A stretch of 38,244 bases of DNA, taken from NCBI GenBank assembly GCA_045541475.1, contig JAZQJI010000005.1, positions 1 through 38,244 on the forward strand, written 5' to 3'. Every line of letters starts with the position of its first letter. Position 1 is the first letter of the stretch. Source of the stretch: RGIG3077 sp045541475 (lineage in GTDB: Bacteria > Bacillota > Clostridia > Oscillospirales > Ruminococcaceae). The position numbers and the translations under genes were made by a program. A model generated the notes under the pieces. That model searched no databases and was not told the origin of the DNA. It worked only from the letters and a program-made list of their open reading frames with translations. Below are positions 33,742 through 38,244 of the stretch, in pieces.

Positions 33742-34623
33742 ATGGAGTTTATTAAGGACTTTTTGAATGTAATATGGAATGTAGCGATAGCAATTACACT
33801 GCGTGATGTGGTTGATATTATTTTGCTTACCACGCTTATTTACATTCTTATAACATTTATGCGTGAAACGAGAGCAGGACAGTTGATGAAGGGTATTATC
33901 CTTTATCTTGTGTTTTACCTGCTGTGCAATCAGTTTGAATTGCGTGCAATGACGTATATTCTTGAAAGTGCTTTAAGTGTTGGATTGATTACGGTTGTAA
34001 TTGTATTTCAGCCCGAATTACGTCGTGCGCTTGAGCGCTTTGGCAGAGTAAGCTCAAACGTGCTTGCATTTGGAACGGAAAACAGTGAACGCAGTACCAT
34101 TTGGCACATTGCTATAAACGAAATTACCGATGCCTGTGAAAGTCTTTCCGAAACATCAACGGGCGCTTTGATTGTTTTGGAACGCACAACAAAGCTTGGC
34201 GAACAGATTGAAACCGGTACTTATATGAATGCCAAGCCTTCAAGCGAGCTTTTGTGCAATATATTTTACCCCAAAACACCCTTACATGATGGTGCGGTAA
34301 TCGTTCGTGATGGTATGCTGCTTGCGGCGGCGTGCTATCTGCCAAAACCGCAAAAGGAAGAGCTTATCAACAAACAGCTTGGCTCAAGACACAGAGCAGC
34401 TATTGGTATGAGTGAAAACTCCGATGCGGTAATCATCGTTGTTTCAGAAGAAACCGGTGTTATTTCAATTGCTGAAGATGGCGAATTGACAAGAGGCTTT
34501 GATAAGGAAAGCCTGCGTAAAGTTTTGCGCGAAAAGATACAGATTGACCAGAACGATGCCAAAAAGATACGCAAAAAATCCAAAACCGATAAAAACGACA
34601 GTGACAAAAAATCAAAGTCCTGA
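33742..34623 (+). CDS. cdaA: Diadenylate cyclase CdaA
   Basis: 293 residues. Makes c-di-AMP from two ATP. Three N-terminal transmembrane helices (within about 15-90) are followed by the DAC domain with LHDGAVIV (DGA motif near residue 183) and GSRHRAAIG (RHR motif near 216). The C-terminal 30 residues are a Lys/Asp-rich tail. The ATG at 33742 gives the short N-terminus usual for CdaA; a TTG at 33679 would add 21 unconserved residues. AAAGGA is 13 bases upstream, a loose spacing. cdaR follows. glmM, usually third in this operon, is not present. Confidence 0.96.
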   Translation: MEFIKDFLNVIWNVAIAITLRDVVDIILLTTLIYILITFMRETRAGQLMKGIILYLVFYLLCNQFELRAMTYILESALSVGLITVVIVFQPELRRALERFGRVSSNVLAFGTENSERSTIWHIAINEITDACESLSETSTGALIVLERTTKLGEQIETGTYMNAKPSSELLCNIFYPKTPLHDGAVIVRDGMLLAAACYLPKPQKEELINKQLGSRHRAAIGMSENSDAVIIVVSEETGVISIAEDGELTRGFDKESLRKVLREKIQIDQNDAKKIRKKSKTDKNDSDKKSKS

Positions 34624-34685
34624 TTTGTTTAAGCTTAAAGATACCCCAAATTGCCGCACAATAAATGCGGCGGAACGGAGAAATT

Positions 34686-36035
34686 ATGCCAAAATCTCAG
34701 TTGCATGATAACCGAGTGTTTAACTATGTAAAAACCAATGCGGCAATATTGATTGTATCGCTTATTTCCGCAATTTTAGTTTGGTTTATTATTTCTATCA
34801 ATGTTTTTCCCGATATGCCTAAGACAATTAAGGGCGTTGCAGTTGAGGAAATTTCCCTTGACGGAACAATTGCGGGAGCCATGAATTTAAGCATTGTTTC
34901 AGAGAATATGCCCGAAACCGTTGACGTTAAAATTCAAGGCGCAAGAACGCAAATCGGAAACATTCAGGCAGATCAGCTTATTGCCAAAGTAAATGTAAGT
35001 GATGTCAAAGCATCGGGCAAATATACGCTTGATATTGTTATTGAAAGCACAGAAGGAATTGAGTTTGAAACAACTTATGTTTCAGTGCCCAGTGTTACGG
35101 TTGAATTTGATGAAATTATAACGGTATCTCTGCCGATAGATGAAGTTAGTATATCACAGTTACAGTTTTCACAGGATTTGTACTACGATAAAGAGGATAT
35201 AACCGTTGAGCCGCAGGTGGTAGAAATTAACGGTCCTAAAAGCGAAATTGAACGCATAGGTAAAATCGTTGTTGTTCCCAAGTGCGAAAACGAACTTACT
35301 GAATCTACAAGCATACTTGCTAATGAAGTGCAGCTTTACACAGCAAGCAATTCACTGATAGATTTAAATTCCAGCAACCTTTCAATACTAACTACCGAGT
35401 TTTATGTAAATATCAATTTAAGTGTTAAAAAGACCTTGCCGATAGTTCCTAAAATTGTTAATACAAATTCTACATCGGCATATTTTGATGTGCGCACACT
35501 TGAAGGCAAATATACCTTAAGCGTTGAAGAAATAACACTTATCAGTGATGATGACTTTTTGAGAGAACTGAGCGAAATTGAAACTCACGAAATTAATCTT
35601 CTTGATATAGAACCCGGCAGTGTGGTTGAAGTGCCTTTGAGCATACCCGATGGCTGCGAAAATCTTTCCAACGTTACAAGCGTGCGTGTAACGTTTAATC
35701 TTGAAGATTATGATGTGAAGAATATCAGCAACATTTCATGCACGGATATTGTTGTAAAGAATTTGCCTTCGCAATACGATATAAGCTTTATAACAAACAG
35801 TGTTTCAGTAACGCTTGTTGGTCCTTCCGAGGAACTTTTTGGAGAAAATGCAATAACTTCGCTTGACGTTGTTCTTTCTATTGATTTTTCCAAGGAAGAT
35901 ACCATTCTCGGCTCACACAGCATTCCCGTAACGGTATCTATTCTTGATTCTGACAGCGTTTGGGCAGCGGGTGATTCAAGCAAGTATGTTGTTTCAGTTG
36001 ATGTTACAAAAAAAGAATTAGAGGAAGAAGAGTAA
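34686..36035 (+). CDS. cdaR: CdaA regulator, YbbR-domain protein CdaR
   Basis: 449 residues. One N-terminal transmembrane helix (about 19-40) anchors a long extracytoplasmic part made of repeated YbbR domains (four can be traced: about 45-130, 140-220, 230-315 and 325-415, each with VxVxVPSV- or VDVKIxG-like strands). In Firmicutes CdaR binds CdaA and tunes c-di-AMP synthesis. The ATG at 34686 is supported by GGAG (34677-34680); an in-frame ATG at 34665 overlaps poorer context. Acidic C-terminal tail KKELEEEE. A strong terminator follows, so the operon ends here. Confidence 0.92.
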   Translation: MPKSQLHDNRVFNYVKTNAAILIVSLISAILVWFIISINVFPDMPKTIKGVAVEEISLDGTIAGAMNLSIVSENMPETVDVKIQGARTQIGNIQADQLIAKVNVSDVKASGKYTLDIVIESTEGIEFETTYVSVPSVTVEFDEIITVSLPIDEVSISQLQFSQDLYYDKEDITVEPQVVEINGPKSEIERIGKIVVVPKCENELTESTSILANEVQLYTASNSLIDLNSSNLSILTTEFYVNINLSVKKTLPIVPKIVNTNSTSAYFDVRTLEGKYTLSVEEITLISDDDFLRELSEIETHEINLLDIEPGSVVEVPLSIPDGCENLSNVTSVRVTFNLEDYDVKNISNISCTDIVVKNLPSQYDISFITNSVSVTLVGPSEELFGENAITSLDVVLSIDFSKEDTILGSHSIPVTVSILDSDSVWAAGDSSKYVVSVDVTKKELEEEE

Positions 36036-36087
36036 TTTCCTTGAAACGAATAAAATGCGGTTAATTCCGCAAAAACTGACAAATAAT

Positions 36088-36131
36088 AATACCGCCGAAA
36101 GTAAAAACGGATACTTTTGGCGGTATTTTTT
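36088..36131 (+). terminator. Terminator of cdaA-cdaR
   Basis: 16-bp stem AATACCGCCGAAAGTA / TACTTTTGGCGGTATT (one wobble), 8-base loop, ending in TTTTTT. It lies just upstream of the next gene, which must be read through it or use a promoter I cannot see. Confidence 0.92.
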
Positions 36132-36153
36132 GATTTGTGAAAAGGGGTGCTTT

Positions 36154-36666
36154 ATGCTTTGCATTAATGTGTGTGAATACAGTGGTGATATATCAAAGGC
36201 TGTTTTTTCTCGGCTTAAGGAGTATTTTGAGGTTTTGTATTTGCGTAAACATACGTTGAAAAAGGCGGGTAGCGGAGAAGAAATCCTGCTAATCAGCACA
36301 GGGTATATAATTAATACTGATATACCTGCAATAAATATCTTTTCGCCCGATTTTAACATTTGCCCAAGTGATGAAGTCAGCGGGGTATCAATAGTATGGT
36401 CGCAATGTAAAAATCAGCTTAAAGCTCTTGCAAAATCAAACACAGAGGTTATAACTTGCGGTATGTCGCAAAAGGATACATTTACTTGTACCAGCATTGA
36501 TGATTTGCGTGTTTTGATAGCAATGCAGCGTACTATCTGCGATATTTATGGTGCAAAGCATTTGCCGTTTGAAACGCCTGTTGAAATTAATAACACGAAT
36601 GAAATATACATTGAAATGGCAATTGCCGCTGTAAAAACATTGCTGCATTGTCAAACAGATACTTGA
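36154..36666 (+). CDS. Conserved Clostridial protein of unknown function
   Basis: 170 residues, probably cytosolic, no membrane helix. A Mur-ligase-like or Rossmann-like alternation of strands and helices is suggested but not proved. The segment CGMSQKDTFTCTSI followed by a strand and MQRTI resembles a family of Clostridial hypothetical proteins with CGMSxKDTxTxSS that I recall but cannot name. The ATG at 36154 is preceded by AAAGGGGTG; the in-frame ATG at 36055 lies before the terminator and is rejected. Sits between the cdaA-cdaR terminator and the barnase promoter. Confidence 0.8.
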   Translation: MLCINVCEYSGDISKAVFSRLKEYFEVLYLRKHTLKKAGSGEEILLISTGYIINTDIPAINIFSPDFNICPSDEVSGVSIVWSQCKNQLKALAKSNTEVITCGMSQKDTFTCTSIDDLRVLIAMQRTICDIYGAKHLPFETPVEINNTNEIYIEMAIAAVKTLLHCQTDT

Positions 36667-36691
36667 AAATACATTGTGGTTGTGATACAAT
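36663..36691 (+). promoter_or_regulatory. Promoter of the barnase-barstar operon
   Basis: TTGAAA (36663-36668), 17-bp spacer, TACAAT (36686-36691) with an extended -10 TG (TGATACAAT). The -35 overlaps the stop codon of the preceding gene. AGGAGG (36720-36725) then leads into the barnase start. Confidence 0.8.
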
Positions 36692-36734
36692 AGCCTTGTA
36701 AAATATTTGCAGATTTTGCAGGAGGATATAATTT

Positions 36735-37427
36735 ATGCAGCTTAAAAGATATTTAATTTCGCTGGTTACAGTGCTTTGCCTGTTTGTATTTAGCGGATGC
36801 AGTTTGTTTATTGCAAACACTGTTAAAGATAGTGGCGTTGATGAGGTTTACAGCGAAAGCGTTGTAATTGATTTTGAAGATGATAGTTTTTCTGAAGAAA
36901 GCAGTGTATCACAAACTGAAGATGAAAGCCAATCGCCATCTGACGAAAACAGTGATTCTATCAGCGAAAGCGAAAGTCTGCCAGAGCAGACAACAACCGC
37001 TAAGCAGACAACCGCACAGCAGGAAACTACAACCACAGCGCAGACAACAATCACCGCAGAACCTGAGCAGGAAGAATTAATCGATATTGACGGCAGCTAC
37101 ACCACAAGGGAAGATGTCGCGTTGTACATTTATACATACGGATGCTTGCCAAATAATTTTATCACCAAGAGCGAAGCGCAGGATCTTGGTTGGGAGGGCG
37201 GCTCTCTTGAACCGTACGCACCCGGAATGTGTATTGGCGGAAATCGTTTTGGTAATTATGAAGGATTATTGCCTGAAGCCGATGGCAGAACTTATACCGA
37301 ATGTGATATTGATACCCTTGGCGCAGATAAGCGAGGCGCAAAGCGAATAGTTTTCTCAAACGATGGTTTGATATACTATACCGATGATCATTACGAATCG
37401 TTTGAATTGCTTTACGGGGAGGAATGA
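36735..37427 (+). CDS. Lipoprotein-anchored barnase-family ribonuclease
   Basis: 230 residues: lipoprotein signal with cysteine 22 in VFSGC, an acidic Ser/Glu then Thr/Gln-rich linker (about 31-115), and a complete barnase-type guanyl-preferring RNase domain (about 118-230). Key barnase residues are kept: Lys145 (K27), Glu189 (general base E73), Arg200 (R83), Arg204 (R87) and His219 (general acid H102). Arg59 of barnase, which binds guanine and barstar, is Tyr175 here. The protein would be tethered outside the cytoplasmic membrane and act on extracellular RNA or on other cells; the linker lets it cross the cell wall. The next gene is its barstar inhibitor with overlapping reading frames. The lipobox has Phe at -3, slightly unusual. 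Confidence 0.92.
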   Translation: MQLKRYLISLVTVLCLFVFSGCSLFIANTVKDSGVDEVYSESVVIDFEDDSFSEESSVSQTEDESQSPSDENSDSISESESLPEQTTTAKQTTAQQETTTTAQTTITAEPEQEELIDIDGSYTTREDVALYIYTYGCLPNNFITKSEAQDLGWEGGSLEPYAPGMCIGGNRFGNYEGLLPEADGRTYTECDIDTLGADKRGAKRIVFSNDGLIYYTDDHYESFELLYGEE

Positions 37428-37429
37428 TT

Positions 37430-37699
37430 ATGGCTTACGTAGTATTAAACGGCGCACAGATTAAAGATAAAGCACAGCTTCACAAGTTGCTTAAGGAAAC
37501 GCTTGATTTTCCCGATTGGTATGGCGAAAATCTTGATGCCCTTGTTGATTGTCTTACCGATGAACGTACACCTATAATGATTGAGATTGACGGTTACGAA
37601 GCATTAAAGCAAAATCTTGGCAGTTATGCAGATGCATTTATAAAGGTGCTGCGTTTCGTGCAGTCACAAAATCGTTGTTTTGATTTTAAAGTGCTGTAA
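37430..37699 (+). CDS. Barstar-family ribonuclease inhibitor
   Basis: 89 residues, full length. Cytosolic inhibitor that protects the producer before the RNase is exported. The central WYGENLDALVDCLT matches YYGENLDALWDCLT of Bacillus barstar: Tyr30 and the key Asp39 are kept (Tyr31 and Asp40 here), Asp35 is kept, Tyr29 is Trp, Trp38 is Val. Glu76 of barstar aligns with Phe76. The ATG at 37430 is chosen because GGGGAGG (37416-37422) is seven bases upstream; ATG 37424, which overlaps the barnase stop as ATGA, is too close to it. Two cysteines (41, 83) match those of barstar. Confidence 0.93.
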   Translation: MAYVVLNGAQIKDKAQLHKLLKETLDFPDWYGENLDALVDCLTDERTPIMIEIDGYEALKQNLGSYADAFIKVLRFVQSQNRCFDFKVL

Positions 37700-37786
37700 T
37701 TGCTGGCTGGCTGCGCCGACTGAGCGTTTCGGACAAAAGTTGACCTATAAATAATAGTTGACACTCGATTACATAAGATATACAGA

Positions 37787-37815
37787 AAAGTCCTCGCCAA
37801 CGGCGAGGACTGTTT
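37787..37815 (+). terminator. Terminator of the barnase-barstar operon
   Basis: 10-bp perfect stem AGTCCTCGCC / GGCGAGGACT with a 3-base loop, followed by GTTTTCG. Confidence 0.8.
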
Positions 37816-37881
37816 TCGTTATATGGGTACGATGTGTATATTAAAAGTAAAACGCTAAAATGAGTTTTTTGATATGTTTGT

Positions 37882-37910
37882 TTCAACCCAAACGTGAGGA
37901 TGGGGTTGAA
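37882..37910. other. Small hairpin
   Basis: 8-bp inverted repeat TTCAACCC / GGGTTGAA with a 13-base loop, directly before the large palindrome. Confidence 0.5.
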
Positions 37911-37920
37911 GGAAAGGGGG

Positions 37921-38009
37921 TTGGTAAGGGGGAAAACATCAAGGGGAAGGGGAGATAAACGCTCGTGAGCGTTTCCTTCCCTTCCCCTTATGGTTTTCCC
38001 ACTTACTAA
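37921..38009. repeat. Imperfect 44-bp palindrome with purine/pyrimidine arms
   Basis: The left arm 37921-37964 (G and A rich, starting TTGGTAAG) pairs with 37967-38009 (C and T rich) around a 2-base centre; the inner 8 bp AAACGCTC / GAGCGTTT is perfect and about 80 percent of the full arms pair. No T tract and no coding frame. It could be a short non-autonomous mobile element, an extragenic palindromic repeat, or an RNA structure. Confidence 0.75.
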
Positions 38010-38086
38010 TTACTTAGAAAAATGTATTTTGTTATATAGTCGTGCCAAAACAAATATTAATGAGTCAACAAAGCCCCGAATCGCGC

Positions 38087-38104
38087 TGTCGGGCGCACCC
38101 GACA
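38087..38104. other. GC-rich 7-bp hairpin
   Basis: TGTCGGG / CCCGACA with a 4-base loop CGCA, just upstream of the last terminator; no T tract. Confidence 0.5.
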
Positions 38105-38108
38105 AAAA

Positions 38109-38144
38109 ACAACCATCACCAAAAGGTGATGGTTGTCTTTTTTT
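38109..38144 (+). terminator. Strong terminator near the right edge
   Basis: 12-bp perfect stem ACAACCATCACC / GGTGATGGTTGT, AAAA loop, then C and seven T (38138-38144). No gene in front of it in this window ends nearby, so what it terminates is unclear; a short RNA arising from 37820-38108 is possible. Confidence 0.85.
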
Positions 38145-38244
38145 GGTTGGGGTGAAAGGATTCACGAACCGACCGCTTTGCTCGGCATAAAAAGATATAT
38201 TGATATAATGTGCGTTGTTATATCGGCAAGAAAATATCGTTTAA

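Larger units (their letters stand above)
37700..38244. other. Gene-free region rich in hairpins
   Basis: No convincing coding sequence or complete RNA gene. It holds the operon terminator (37787-37815), a small hairpin (37882-37910), a long imperfect palindrome (37921-38009), another hairpin (38087-38104) and a second strong terminator (38109-38144). The last 100 bases are AT-rich with no assignable feature. Confidence 0.7.

Noticed and set aside
37758..37784. TTGACA followed by TATACA as a promoter
   Set aside because: The spacer is only 15 bp and the predicted start falls inside the terminator hairpin.
38148..38180. Minus-strand sequence resembling the 3' end of a tRNA (GGTTCGTGAATCCTTTCACC)
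   Set aside because: The T-arm has two extra bases and no anticodon or D arm can be built upstream before the window continues into AT-rich sequence; at most a remnant.
37990..38190. A 66-codon open frame on the plus strand
   Set aside because: It runs through the right arm of the palindrome, a GC hairpin and a strong terminator, and has no ribosome site.

Overview
ORGANISM. The window looks like a Gram-positive, low-GC, anaerobic member of the Clostridia, most likely a cellulosome-forming Ruminococcus-type member of the Oscillospiraceae. The evidence is a scaffoldin-like protein with cohesin modules, poly-threonine linkers and a dockerin; Firmicutes gene orders (phoH-ybeY-era-yqzL-recO, gdpP-rplI-dnaB, cdaA-cdaR); the spore-formation pair yqfC-yqfD; strong AGGAGG-type ribosome binding sites; and many consensus sigma-A promoters. 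Most of the window is core chromosome. The left edge cuts through a repetitive gene, so it is probably a contig end. LAYOUT. 1-3784: 3' part of a large cohesin/dockerin protein, ended by a strong terminator. 3882-4554: an unknown two-helix membrane protein behind a perfect consensus promoter. 4602-8870: glycolytic cluster pgk, tpiA, an unknown membrane protein and gpmI. 8894-10700 (minus): a Cys4/Ala-Glu-repeat protein and a YlbJ-like membrane protein, divergent from yqfC-yqfD (10765-12194). 12198-18102: phoH, ybeY, era, a small yqzL-like gene, recO and mutS2. 18108-20611 (minus): a zinc-ribbon membrane protein, an orphan MsmX/UgpC-type sugar-ABC ATPase and an RsuA-type pseudouridine synthase. 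20761-24859: a degenerate sugar-nucleotidyltransferase/phosphohexomutase fusion, then RNase J behind its own promoter. 24897-32059: gdpP, rplI, dnaB, tilS and ftsH. 32146-33591: a DUF3343-type small protein and a cysteine desulfurase. 33620-36131: cdaA-cdaR. 36154-37699: an unknown conserved protein, then a lipoprotein barnase and its barstar. 37700-38244: no gene, but several hairpins including a long imperfect palindrome. HOW THE GENES WORK TOGETHER. Lower glycolysis (pgk, tpiA, gpmI) and a shared sugar-importer ATPase fit a polysaccharide-degrading lifestyle, as does the scaffoldin. c-di-AMP is made by CdaA, controlled by CdaR and degraded by GdpP, all within about 11 kb. A ribosome/RNA maintenance set is present (YbeY, Era, PhoH, RNase J, TilS, RluB/RsuA-type synthase, L9, MutS2). 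The most unusual items are the barnase-barstar pair, whose R59-E76 contact appears replaced on both sides; the doubly degenerate nucleotidyltransferase/mutase; a hairpin that appears to bridge a Shine-Dalgarno to a distant start codon; and the homopolymeric threonine linkers.
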